Numbered from the stretch's first letter, positions 15,634 to 24,403 are shown. The stretch is DNA of 64,000 nt from Streptomyces sp. SLBN-118 (GCF_006715635.1 NZ_VFNP01000001.1:1922001-1986000); one strand, 5' to 3'. Made by a program: numbers and translations. The notes: generated by a model from the letters alone, not told the origin.

Positions 15634-16005
15634 ATGCCTACCGTGGAATTGACCAAAGACAACTTCGAGCAGACCGTCACCGGCTCCGAGATCCTGCTGA
15701 TCGACTTCTGGGCCGCCTGGTGCGGACCGTGCCGCATGTTCGGCCCCGTCTACGAGAAGGCCGCCGAGCGTCACCCGGACATCGCCTTCGGCAAGGTCGA
15801 CACCGAGGCGCAGCCCGAACTCGCCGGCGCCTTCCAGATCTCCTCCATCCCCACCCTGATGGCCGTCCGCGACCGGACTGTCCTGTACTCGCAGCCCGGC
15901 GCACTGCCACCGCAGGCACTGGAGGAACTCATCGGGAAGATCCGCGCCGTCGACATGGACGACGTGCGCCGGAAGGCCGCCGCGGGATCGACGAAAGCGA
16001 ACTGA
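15634..16005 (+). CDS. trxA: thioredoxin
   Basis: 123 residues, slightly longer than standard thioredoxin. The active site WCGPC (C30, C33) and the cis-Pro loop SSIPTLM are present. It starts at an ATG behind GAGAGGGA. It is the last gene of the right-hand sulfur unit, 48 bp after the desulfurase-like gene and preceded by its own operator-like palindrome. A plausible role is release of persulfide sulfur or reduction of disulfides made by the block. It is one of several thioredoxins expected in a Streptomyces genome. Confidence 0.88.
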   Translation: MPTVELTKDNFEQTVTGSEILLIDFWAAWCGPCRMFGPVYEKAAERHPDIAFGKVDTEAQPELAGAFQISSIPTLMAVRDRTVLYSQPGALPPQALEELIGKIRAVDMDDVRRKAAAGSTKAN

Positions 16006-16021
16006 CGCCCAGGGCGCCCAC

Positions 16022-16049
16022 GAAGCGTGAAGGGCGCCCCGGAACGTCG
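16022..16049. terminator. probable terminator after thioredoxin
   Basis: The self-complementary GGGCGCCC occurs twice (16022-16029 and 16042-16049) and can form an 8-bp GC stem with a 12-base loop, 17 bp after the thioredoxin stop. There is no T-run, as is usual in Streptomyces. Confidence 0.45.
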
Positions 16050-16274
16050 GGTTCAGCGGCCGCGAAGAGCGGCCTGGGGTGGCGTCGCGGTCGGCCGCGC
16101 GCGGGCGTCGACCTCAGCAGGCGCGGAAAAGTCCAGGTCAGGAACAGTTCCTCGGCTCGCTGCCCCGCGTGCGGGCGCCCAGAGCTTCAAACCCGGGGAT
16201 CCGCCCCTGCTCGCTCCCGACGCCAGCTCGCACATCATGACGTTCGCAACGTCTCCGGCGGCCATAATGGAGTC

Positions 16275-16667
16275 ATGCCCTCCAGCCCACAGCACCCCGC
16301 ATCCACCCCGAGGGACGTCTCGGGCGCCTACGCCGAGGACTTCGCGCTGTACCGGGAAAAGTTCCGCCGCCGTCTACCGGAATCGCTGGACGAGCTGCAA
16401 GGGCCGACCTACGGTGTCGTGGAGCTGCTGCTCCACATGGCCTGGTCCGGGATGACCTCATACGACCTGGGCAAGCCGCGCCAGCGTATGGGCCTGTACC
16501 GCACCGTCCTGCACGAGGGCCTGCACGACGACCTGCCCCGCTACCTCAACCAGGACCTGCTCCTCCAGCTGTGGCCGGTGCTGCGCACCCTCGTCGGCCG
16601 CACCGTGCGCGCCGTATGGGAAGACGCTTTCCCTCAGCTCGCCTCCCGCACCCGGGCAGCCGCGTGA
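16275..16667 (+). CDS. hypothetical protein, partner of a nucleotidyltransferase
   Basis: 130 residues, ATG at 16275. A mixed, mostly helical soluble protein with YGVVELLLHMAWSGM in the centre; no family is recognised with certainty. Its TGA overlaps the GTG of the next gene (GTGA). The tight coupling to an AbiEii-type nucleotidyltransferase looks like the antitoxin/toxin order of AbiE-like modules, but the N-terminus shows no clear winged helix, so an antitoxin role is only a guess from position. Confidence 0.6.
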   Translation: MPSSPQHPASTPRDVSGAYAEDFALYREKFRRRLPESLDELQGPTYGVVELLLHMAWSGMTSYDLGKPRQRMGLYRTVLHEGLHDDLPRYLNQDLLLQLWPVLRTLVGRTVRAVWEDAFPQLASRTRAAA

Positions 16668-17035
16668 CATACATGCCGGAGCTGCACACGCGGCTCCTGG
16701 CGGATGTGATCGCGCTCGGTTCCCCGTATCCACTGGTTCTCACCGGTGGATACGCCGTGCGGGCACACCGCCTCGTGAGCCGCCCCAGCCAGGACCTCGA
16801 TGTCGCCACCGAGAACCCGGCGCCCATGGCCGACATCGCCGCCACGCTCCACGTCGGCCTGGAAGCCCGCGGCTGGAAGGTGCACGCGCTGGAGACCGCC
16901 CCACTGTCCGCCCGATTCGCCGTGACCGACCCGGCCACCGGGCAGGAATGCGAAATCGACATCCTCAAGGAGATCTTCTGGCGGCCGGTCGCCCAGAGCC
17001 CGTACGGCCCCGTCCTCGCGGAGGAGGACGTTCGG
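16664..17035 (+). pseudogene. truncated AbiEii/AbiGii-type nucleotidyltransferase
   Basis: About 124 residues of homology from the GTG at 16664 (or ATG at 16673). The nucleotidyltransferase fold is clear: LVLTGGYAVRAHR, then SQDLDVAT with two metal-binding Asp residues, and CEIDILKE with the third. The usual Lys/Arg-rich helical C-terminal half is missing. After GPVLAEEDV near 17035 the reading turns into antisense of another gene, although the frame stays open to 17632. The family includes toxins of type IV abortive-infection systems. The protein is probably non-functional. Confidence 0.6.
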
Positions 17036-17225
17036 CGCTGTCGAAGACATCGCTCAGTGCGGTCAGCGGAGCCAGGTCCTCGTCCTGCGGAGGGCGGCCG
17101 TCCACGACAGCAGCGGTCACCTTCTCTGCGGCTTGCCGGGCCTCCGCGACGGCCGACGCCAGCTGCTGGCAGACCACCTCCGGATGCGTCATTTTCTCCG
17201 CCCGGGAGTCTTCGGGCATCGTCAC
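17036..17225 (-). pseudogene. truncated hypothetical gene
   Basis: A frame beginning at the GTG at 17225, which overlaps the stop of the gene before it (GTGA), reads about 60 residues of soluble helical sequence (MTHPEVVCQQLASAVAEARQ, then DLAPLTALSDVFDS). It then enters the antisense of the nucleotidyltransferase at about 17036. Codon use before the junction is gene-like. Family unknown. It appears to have lost its 3' part in the same event that cut the nucleotidyltransferase. Confidence 0.4.
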
Positions 17226-18690
17226 GGGCATGTCGTTCGAGGTGGCAGGGTCCGATAAGGGCCCAGTCGCAGGCGCGCCCGCCAGACGATCTCGTTCGCG
17301 TCGGTCACCAGAAGCTCGCTGGGGCCGAGTGCGGCATCGTCGGCGAGGGGCAGGTCGACCGGCTCCACCTCGCTTTCCGGCTCCGGCCCCGGATCCGACG
17401 GTGCGCATATCATGGATGTCCAGCCGCATCCGGACGGGGCCAGAGGATCTCCGATGGTTTCCGCGTTACCGGGATGGTGGGATCGCCAGACGCCTCCGCC
17501 CTCGAAGGCGTCGTCAAGCGTGATCCGGGAGCCGTTCTCGAACAGGCCCTGGTCGCTGTCCCGTCGGACGACGTCGGCGAGCGCCACATTCGCCCGGCAC
17601 ACCACCGCGGCGTATCCCACTCCCTTGAGTAGTTCCGTCGCCCCGGGGAACCCGCGAAGCCGCGGGCCGACCGCTGTGTACGCGGTGCCGGGAGAGGTCA
17701 GGCCGTAGCGCCGCCTCGCTGGGGTGGCTGCGTGTTCCACCGCTGCCGCGAGGGACCTGAGGTCGTCGCCGCCAAGCGGTCCGGTGTCGCGCCGGCCGTC
17801 CGCGAGGGAGGTCCGGGTCATCGCGTAGTGACCCCATGTGCGCAGCGTGTCGCTAGAGTTGAGGGTCCCCCGCACGGTGTCGAGGAGTCCGAGCAGACCC
17901 GCCCGCAGGTCGTCGTCGCGTGTGCCGCCCACCAGTTCGGCGAGGGAAACGGGAACGAAGGGACTGAGCAGCTGCTCCCGCGCTGTCGTAAGGAGATAGT
18001 CCGCATAGGCCGTCAGGTCGTCGCGCCGTGCCGCTTCCGGGGCGGGTAGCAAACGTCGACGACGACATGGCCGTCCTCGTTGATCCAGCGTCGGCGCGTG
18101 CGTAAGCGGTGGAGCTGGGCCGGTGACAGGGCCGGGCCGAAGGCGTAGACGTCGGGGACCAGTAGCTCCCTTCGCCGTGGAGCGGCGCCGTTCCCCGGTC
18201 TGCCCGGCCCCTCGGCGCCCGCGGGCGCCCCCGACACCCATGCAGGTACGTCACCGAGGGCGCCCACCTCCGGGTGGGCACCCTCGCGGTAGACGATCTC
18301 GGCGTAGAGAGGGTCCGAGCCGGTGGCGACGCATACCATGGCACCGACCGGGAGCACGGGGGCGCACTCGCCGAAGGTGATCACGGGGAAGTCGTCGAGG
18401 CTCAGCGGGCTGCCGCCGTAGCCGTCGCCACCAAGGTCGTAACCGAAGTACACAGCGTTGAAGGCGACGGTGGTGTGCACCGGCGCCGGGCGGGCCGTGA
18501 TCACCGCTTCGAGATAACGCAGCAGCCGATCCCGTTCCTGGCCGGGTACGGCGTCGTAGCCCCGTGTCATGGCTGAGGTCAGAAGAGCCAAGTCTCCGTA
18601 CGGGTCAGGCACCTCCGTCCCGTCGCTACGCGCCGATGACGCCTCCGGTCGTTCGCCGACCGCTCCTGACGCATACGTGTCCCCACCCAT
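17222..18690 (-). pseudogene. hypothetical protein gene, probably split by a frameshift
   Basis: Translation starts at the ATG at 18690 with an excellent RBS (GGAGG, 5 bp upstream). It reads about 225 residues (MGGDTYASGAVGERPEASS to VVVDVCYPP), then hits a TGA at 18013. The next frame continues without a start codon as APEAARRDDLTAYADYLLT for about 270 more residues to 17222. Restoring one base near 18041-18046 joins the two. No domain is recognised; the second half has Asp-rich helices and a Glu/Asp-rich tail. It could instead be two overlapping genes, but the second half lacks a plausible start. Confidence 0.5.
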
Positions 18691-19319
18691 GGCACCTCCG
18701 CCGCAACTCCAGGCCGCCCAGCCTGGCGTGCGGTTATTCCCGCAGAATATGTCTGCGCATGGCACTCTGGGGGCACTTTCGTCACTTTGCGGTGGTTGGC
18801 AGCGGCTCGCGCCGAACACACCCCCGCGCCGAGGTCAGACGGCGCTCGCATGGCACGGGTCTGAGCAGGCGAGGGCATCGGATTATGGGTCACCGTCGGC
18901 TGGCGCTGTCCAGGCAGACCGGCTACACCTAGCGCTGCGGAAGCCGAGTTAGCCAGACCGGTGGCAAGCGAAGCGCTGCAACCAGACCCGGCAACTCACA
19001 GAGCGCAGCCATCGCCTCAGCGCCAAGGACAAAATGGCCTCGTGATTCTCAACGCGCACGGCACCGATACAGGGAGTGATGAATCAACCGCTGTGCCGAT
19101 GCAGTCTCACCTGACGGCCCACAGAAGCAGCGTCGAACAAGTGTCACGAATGACCAGCTCCTCGCCCGAAATCAAAACAACGGACGCATGCTTGCGTTAC
19201 CCCTTGGCAAAGCCACAGATCAGCAACTCCAAGTAGCAGGCATAGGAGAGCACAGCTCGCTCGACCCCACGATGACTCGGAAACAAGTGGAACGAGGTGC
19301 CACCTCGAAGAACTGCAGG
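18691..19319. other. 629-bp region without a recognisable gene, edge of the accessory segment
   Basis: No convincing coding frame, tRNA or repeat. The part from about 18,990 to 19,300 is visibly less GC-rich than its surroundings and uses short AT-containing words (ATCAAAACAACGG), unlike the core genes that begin at 19,320. It may be the scar or boundary of acquired DNA. No duplicated att-like sequence was found. Confidence 0.4.
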
Positions 19320-20648
19320 TCAGCGACCCTCCTTGGCAGGCTCCAGAATTGCCACGCACTCAACGTGGTGCGTCATCGGAAACAGGTCGAACGCCCGCAG
19401 CGTCCGCGGCTTGTAGCCCGTGTCCCGGAAGTACGCCAAGTCCCGTGCCAGTGCCGCCGGGTCGCACGCCACGTACGCGATTCGCCGCGCGCCCAGGCCC
19501 GCCAGGTGGTGCACCGTCTGCTTGCCCGCCCCCGCGCGAGGCGGGTCGAGCACGATCAGGTCCACCTCGGTGATCTTGGTGCGTGGGAGGACCTGGTCGA
19601 CCTTGCCGTGTTCGATGCGTACGCGCTCGAAGTCCTGGAGGTTGTGGCGGGCGTCCTCGACGGCGCGCTTGGTCGACTCGATGCCCAGTACCGCGCCCTT
19701 CTCGCCCACCCGGTCGGCGATCGCGCCCGCGAACAGGCCCACGCCGCAGTACAGATCGAGCGCCATGTCGCCCTTGCGCGGCAGCAGGCCCTGCATCACG
19801 GCCTTGACCAGGATGTCCGCGGCCTGCGGGTGGACCTGCCAGAAGCCGCCCATGCCGACTCGGTACGTCCGGTCGTCGGCCCGTTCCCTCACGAAGGCTC
19901 GGCCGTGCACCCGGTGCACTCCGCCGTCGTGCTCGTCGACCCGCAACACCGATACCGGCTTGTCCAGTTCGACGAGCGGCAGCCGGCCGCCCGGGCGTGG
20001 AGTGAGGATGACCTGGCGGTCGTTCGACCCACTCGCCGCGATCGCCTCGACCGTGGCCATCTGTGGCCAGTCCTGCTTCTCGATACCGAGCTCGGTGACG
20101 CCGGGCGCGGCAATCATGCAGTGGTCGATCGGCTGGACGTCGTGCGAGCGGTGCTTGCGCAGTCCCGCCCGGCCCTCCGTGTCGATCGCGTACTGCACGC
20201 GCGTGCGCCACGCGGGCACTTCGCCCGGGGGCACCTTGTCCCCCGGCGCCGGCATGACCGTGCCGTCCCAGCCGACCTCCTCGGGCGTGAGACCCGCGAG
20301 GCGCTGCAGTTGCTCGGCGATCACCTCGCCCTTGAACCGCCGCTGCGCGCCCGGCTTGGCGTGCTGCCAGTCGCAGCCACCGCAGTTGCCCGGACCCGAG
20401 TAGGGGCAGGGGGCCTCGACGCGGTCCTTGGATGCCTCGATGATCCGTACGGCGTCGGCGCGCAGGAAGCGGGAGTCCTCTTCGCCTTCGGTGATGCGGG
20501 CGACGACCTTCTCACCGGGAAGCGTGTGCCGTACGAACAGCACCCGCCCCTCCTCGGTGCGGGCGATGCAGTGGCCGCCGTGTGCGACGGGGCCCACCTC
20601 GACCTCGTACTCCTCCCCGACCAGCGACGAATCGGATGCGTTCTGCAT
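19320..20648 (-). CDS. class I SAM-dependent RNA methyltransferase with TRAM domain (TrmA/RlmD-like)
   Basis: 442 residues. A TRAM-type N-terminus (GPVAHGGHCIAR) is followed by a Cys cluster (CPYSGPGNCGGCDW) of the kind that holds the Fe-S cluster of RlmD. The methyltransferase domain has the SAM motif LDLYCGVGLFAGA, LDPPRAGAG, and the catalytic-Cys motif VACDPAALARDL. The family methylates C5 of uridine in rRNA or tRNA; the exact site cannot be read from sequence. ATG at 20648 is chosen because TRAM homology starts directly after it. It is the first gene of the conserved part and lies 83 bp downstream of the permease gene on the same strand. Confidence 0.88.
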   Translation of the reverse strand: MQNASDSSLVGEEYEVEVGPVAHGGHCIARTEEGRVLFVRHTLPGEKVVARITEGEEDSRFLRADAVRIIEASKDRVEAPCPYSGPGNCGGCDWQHAKPGAQRRFKGEVIAEQLQRLAGLTPEEVGWDGTVMPAPGDKVPPGEVPAWRTRVQYAIDTEGRAGLRKHRSHDVQPIDHCMIAAPGVTELGIEKQDWPQMATVEAIAASGSNDRQVILTPRPGGRLPLVELDKPVSVLRVDEHDGGVHRVHGRAFVRERADDRTYRVGMGGFWQVHPQAADILVKAVMQGLLPRKGDMALDLYCGVGLFAGAIADRVGEKGAVLGIESTKRAVEDARHNLQDFERVRIEHGKVDQVLPRTKITEVDLIVLDPPRAGAGKQTVHHLAGLGARRIAYVACDPAALARDLAYFRDTGYKPRTLRAFDLFPMTHHVECVAILEPAKEGR

Positions 20649-20731
20649 GACGGGGTGACTCCAGGGATATGAGGGGGCCGCCGTCCGTGTGCGGACGACA
20701 GCCCCCCAGTCTACGTGGGTGCATGGACCCC

Positions 20732-22768
20732 TCAGGACTCCCTGGGGCGCTCGTCCACGGGGCCGCGCCGCACCGAGCCGGGCGCGTTCCATTCCTGGCG
20801 CTTCCTCGCCCGGAGCTTCGCGGCCTCGGAGGACTGCAGCTGGTAGGGCACCGACGTGACCATCACTCCGGGCGTGAACAGCAGCCGTCCCTTGAGCCGC
20901 AGGGCGCTCTGGTTGTGCAGCAGATGCTCGTACCAGCGCCCCACCACGTACTCGGGGATGATGACGCTGACCACGTCCCGCGGGCTTTCGCGGCGCAGCC
21001 CCTTGACGTACTCGATGACCGGCCGGGTGATCTCGCGGTACGGGGAGTCGAGGATCTTCAGCGGCACATTGATGCCACGGCGCTCCCACTCGTCCTTGAG
21101 CGCCTTGGTCTCGGCCGCGTCGACGCTGATACTGAGCGCTTCGAGCCGGTCGGAGCGCATCAGCTTGGCGTATGCGAGGGCGCGCAGCGTCGGCTTGTGG
21201 ATCTTGGAAACCAGCACGATGGAGTGCACGCGCGAGGGCCGCACATAGTCGTCGGGACGCTCTTCTTCGGCAGCGATCTCTTCGGAGACCCCGTCGTAGT
21301 GCCTGCGGATCGCGGTCATGGTCCCGTAGAAGATCACCATGCCGAGCAGCGCCACCCACGCGCCGTGCGTGAACTTGGTGGCGAGGACGACGACCAGCAC
21401 CAGGCCCGTGAAGAAGGCACCGAAGGTGTTGATCGCCCTGGAGCGGATCATGTGCCGGCGTTTGGCCTGGTCCTTCTCGGTCCTCAGATGGCGGTTCCAG
21501 TGCCGCACCATGCCCGTCTGGCTGAGCGTGAAGGAGACGAACACGCCGACGATGTAGAGCTGGATCAGCTTCGTCGAGTCCGCCCCGTAGATCCAGACCA
21601 GCAGGATGGCCGCACCTGCCAGCAGCACGATGCCGTTGGAGAAGGCGAGCCGGTCGCCTCGCGTGTGCAGCTGGCGTGGCAGATAGCGGTCCTGCGCGAG
21701 GATCGAGCCGAGGAGCGGGAATCCGTTGTACGCGGTGTTGGCGGCCAGGAAGAGAACCAGCGCGGTGGCTGCGGCGAGCAGCACGAAGAAGAAGGTGCCG
21801 TCACCGAAGACGGCGGCCGCGACCTGGGAGATCACAGGGTTCTGGACATAGTCGCTGCCGACCGGCGTGCCATTGTGCAGCAGGTCGTCGGCGGGCGACT
21901 CGGCCATCTTCACGTCGGTGGCCATGGCCAGGCCGATGATGCCGCAGAACATGGTGACGGCCAGGCCGCCCATGAGGGCCAGGGTGGTCGCGGCGTTCTT
22001 GCTCTTCGGCTTGCGGAAGGCGGGGACGCCATTGCTGATCGCTTCGACGCCGGTGAGCGCGGCACAGCCGGAGGAGAAGGCCCGCAGCAGCAGGAAGACC
22101 AGCGCGAAGCCGGCAAGGCCCTGGTGCTCGGCCTTGATCTCGAAGCCTGCGGTCGGGGCCTCCATGGTGTCGTCGAGGACGAAGCCCCTGAAGGCACCCC
22201 ACGCGATCATGATGAAGACGCCTGCGACGAAGACATACGTCGGGATGGCGAAGAGCTTGCCCGATTCCTTCACGCCACGCAGATTCATCAGCGTGAGGAG
22301 GATGATGATCGCGATGGCGCAGAGGACCTTGTTCTCGACCACGAAGGGGATCGCGGAGCCGAGGTTCTCCACGCCGGAGGCGATCGACACGGCCACGGTG
22401 AGGACGTAGTCGACGAGCAGGGCGCTGGCGACGGTGAGCCCGGCCCTGGGGCCGAGGTTGGTGTTGGCGACCTCGTAGTCACCGCCGCCACTCGGATACG
22501 CATGGACGTTCTGGCGGTAGGAGGCCACCACCGTGAACATCAGGACCACGACGGCCACGGCGATCCACGGGCTGAAGTGATACGCCGACACGCCCGCGAT
22601 GGAGAGCACCAGAAGGACTTCTCCCGGTGCGTACGCCACCGAGGACAGCGGGTCGGAGGCGAAGACGGGAAGTGCGATGCGCTTGGGCAGGAGCGTTTCT
22701 CCCAGCCTGTCGCTGCGCAGCGCCCTTCCGATCAGGATCCGTTTGGGGAGGTCGGTCAGTTTGGACAC
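20732..22768 (-). CDS. APC-superfamily permease, KimA (YdaO)-like potassium transporter
   Basis: 678 residues from the GTG at 22768. An N-terminal cytosolic segment leads into about 12 membrane helices (residues ~30-460) with the family start LPVFASDPLSSVAYAPGE and SYRQNVHAYPSGGGDY. A soluble C-terminal domain of about 180 residues follows. This architecture is that of KimA, a proton-coupled potassium importer controlled by c-di-AMP in Firmicutes. It is divergently arranged with two trkA-type genes, which supports a potassium role. Annotation tools usually name it only an amino-acid permease. Potassium specificity is inferred from family and context. Confidence 0.8.
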   Translation of the reverse strand: MSKLTDLPKRILIGRALRSDRLGETLLPKRIALPVFASDPLSSVAYAPGEVLLVLSIAGVSAYHFSPWIAVAVVVLMFTVVASYRQNVHAYPSGGGDYEVANTNLGPRAGLTVASALLVDYVLTVAVSIASGVENLGSAIPFVVENKVLCAIAIIILLTLMNLRGVKESGKLFAIPTYVFVAGVFIMIAWGAFRGFVLDDTMEAPTAGFEIKAEHQGLAGFALVFLLLRAFSSGCAALTGVEAISNGVPAFRKPKSKNAATTLALMGGLAVTMFCGIIGLAMATDVKMAESPADDLLHNGTPVGSDYVQNPVISQVAAAVFGDGTFFFVLLAAATALVLFLAANTAYNGFPLLGSILAQDRYLPRQLHTRGDRLAFSNGIVLLAGAAILLVWIYGADSTKLIQLYIVGVFVSFTLSQTGMVRHWNRHLRTEKDQAKRRHMIRSRAINTFGAFFTGLVLVVVLATKFTHGAWVALLGMVIFYGTMTAIRRHYDGVSEEIAAEEERPDDYVRPSRVHSIVLVSKIHKPTLRALAYAKLMRSDRLEALSISVDAAETKALKDEWERRGINVPLKILDSPYREITRPVIEYVKGLRRESPRDVVSVIIPEYVVGRWYEHLLHNQSALRLKGRLLFTPGVMVTSVPYQLQSSEAAKLRARKRQEWNAPGSVRRGPVDERPRES

Positions 22769-22967
22769 GCAGAGGATCGTATGGCTTCCGCATGAACGAG
22801 GCCCACCCAGTACCCCCCCCAGCGTCTCCCTCTGCTCGGAATCTCCCCCTCCCATCTCACAGAGGGACCCTGGGCGGACCGCGCGTGTGTAGGTTGAGCC
22901 GCGGTCTGAGACCCTGTTAAGCCTGAGCCAAGAACAGCTGGGCCCATTGACAGCCGGAAGGACGGTC

Positions 22968-23636
22968 GTGCACATCGTCATCATGGGATGCGGGCGAGTG
23001 GGAGCCGCACTCGCGCAGACCCTGGAGCAGCGGGGGCACACGGTCGCCATCGTCGACCAGGACCCCACGGCCTTCCGCCGCTTGGGCTCCGGGTTCGGCG
23101 GCCGCCGCGTCACCGGAGTCGGGTTCGACCAGGACACCCTGCGTGAAGCGGGTATCGAGGAAGCCGGCGCCTTCGCAGCCGTCAGCAGCGGCGACAACTC
23201 CAACATCATCGCCGCGCGGGTCGCCCGCGAGATGTTCGGCATCGAGAACGTCGCGGCCCGTATCTACGACCCCCGGCGCGCCGAGGTCTACCAGCGGCTC
23301 GGCATCCCCACGGTCGCCACGGTCCGCTGGACGGCCGACCAGATGCTGCGGCGGCTGCTGCCGTCGGGCGCGGAGCCGCTGTGGCGTGACCCGAGCGGCG
23401 GAGTGCAGCTCGCCGAGGTGCACACGTCGGCCTCCTGGGTGGGCCACAAGGTCAGCAAACTGCAGGAGGAGACCGGGGTACGGGTCGCCTTCCTCACTCG
23501 GCTGGGCGAGGCGGTCCTGCCGACCGCGCAGACGGTTCTGCAGGAGGGCGATCTCGTCCACGTGATGATGCGTACGGACGAGGTCGAGAAGGTCGAGGCG
23601 GCGTTCGCCGAGGGCCCTGAGGAGGGCGGTCACTGA
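22968..23636 (+). CDS. TrkA-type potassium uptake regulatory protein (CeoB-like)
   Basis: 222 residues, GTG behind GGAAGGAC. An N-terminal RCK/TrkA-N Rossmann fold (VIMGCGRVGAALAQTLEQRG) binds NAD(H) or nucleotide; a C-terminal RCK_C domain follows (from about residue 135). Such subunits gate potassium channels and transporters. Its stop overlaps the ATG of the second trkA gene (TGATG). No TrkH/G membrane subunit is nearby; the divergent KimA-like permease is the only membrane transporter next to it. As remembered, M. tuberculosis has the same pair as ceoB-ceoC at the same place. Confidence 0.88.
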   Translation: MHIVIMGCGRVGAALAQTLEQRGHTVAIVDQDPTAFRRLGSGFGGRRVTGVGFDQDTLREAGIEEAGAFAAVSSGDNSNIIAARVAREMFGIENVAARIYDPRRAEVYQRLGIPTVATVRWTADQMLRRLLPSGAEPLWRDPSGGVQLAEVHTSASWVGHKVSKLQEETGVRVAFLTRLGEAVLPTAQTVLQEGDLVHVMMRTDEVEKVEAAFAEGPEEGGH

Positions 23637-24304
23637 TGCGGGTCGCTATTGCGGGCGCCGGAGCGGTGGGCCGTTCCATCGCCGGTGAGCTGCTGGAGAA
23701 CGGGCACGAAGTGCTCCTGATCGACAAGGCGCCGACCGCCATCTCCGTGGAGCGGGTGCCCCAGGCGGAGTGGTTGCTGGCCGACGCCTGCGAGATCACG
23801 TCGCTGGACGAGGCGGCGCTGCAGCGGTGCAACGTCGCGATCGCGGCGACCGGCGACGACAAGGTGAATCTGGTCATCTCGCTGCTCGCGAAGACGGAGT
23901 ACGGCGTGCCGAGGGTGGTCGCGCGTGTCAACAACCCCAAGAACGAGTGGCTCTTCAACGAGTCCTGGGGCGTCGATGTCGCGGTCTCCACGCCGCGTCT
24001 GATGTCGGCACTGGTGGAGGAAGCGGTGAGCGTCGGCGACCTCGTCCGGCTGCTGCGCTTCAGCCACGGCGACGCGAACCTGGTCGAACTGACGCTGCCG
24101 CCGGAGTCGGCGCTGGCCGGTACGCAGGTCAGCGATGTGGCCTGGCCCGAGGACACCTCGCTGGTCACGATCATCCGCGGCTCGCGGGTGCTCACTCCGG
24201 GTGCAGAGGAAACGCTGGAGGCGGGCGACGAGCTGCTGTTCGTGGCCGCGCAGGCGCGCGAGGAACAGCTGGAGGACCTGCTGTCGGTACGTCGCGCCTC
24301 GTGA
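23636..24304 (+). CDS. TrkA-type potassium uptake regulatory protein (CeoC-like)
   Basis: 222 residues. RCK_N starts RVAIAGAGAVGRSIAGELLE, with the acidic residue of the nucleotide site in LLIDKAPTA; RCK_C follows and ends ELLFVAAQAREEQLEDLL. ATG overlaps the stop of the first trkA gene by one base. The two proteins are paralogues and probably form a heteromeric ring. The gene is followed by two strong hairpins that separate it from the convergent DUF3159 gene. Confidence 0.88.
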   Translation: MRVAIAGAGAVGRSIAGELLENGHEVLLIDKAPTAISVERVPQAEWLLADACEITSLDEAALQRCNVAIAATGDDKVNLVISLLAKTEYGVPRVVARVNNPKNEWLFNESWGVDVAVSTPRLMSALVEEAVSVGDLVRLLRFSHGDANLVELTLPPESALAGTQVSDVAWPEDTSLVTIIRGSRVLTPGAEETLEAGDELLFVAAQAREEQLEDLLSVRRAS

Positions 24305-24310
24305 CCCTTT

Positions 24311-24383
24311 CCGGGGCGGGCACCGCCCCGGACCCCGGTCGTCACGACGCCGGACGGGCTCGGAATCCGAGCCCGTCCGGCGT
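24311..24383. terminator. double hairpin between convergent genes
   Basis: Two stem-loops: CCGGGGCGG/CCGCCCCGG (24311-24331) and an 18-bp perfect stem, ACGCCGGACGGGCTCGGA with its complement, spanning 24347-24383, followed by TTGCGTT. It probably terminates transcription from both sides (trkA pair and DUF3159). Confidence 0.75.
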
Positions 24384-24403
24384 TTGCGTTCGAGGCCCGC
24401 GGA

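Noticed and set aside
17036..17632. Continuation of the nucleotidyltransferase frame past 17035
   Set aside because: Sequence becomes Arg/Ser/Pro-rich and is antisense to the neighbouring hypothetical genes; treated as read-through beyond a truncation.
18841..19320. Possible tRNA or attachment site in the low-GC spacer
   Set aside because: No cloverleaf with T-loop consensus and no direct repeat pair could be found by eye.
20669..22795. A 708-codon open frame antisense to the permease gene
   Set aside because: His/Asp/Glu/Gly-rich shadow of a membrane protein; no start signal.
22769..22967. A second ydaO-type riboswitch before the KimA-like gene
   Set aside because: The divergent 199-bp region was read on both strands and lacks the conserved ydaO blocks.
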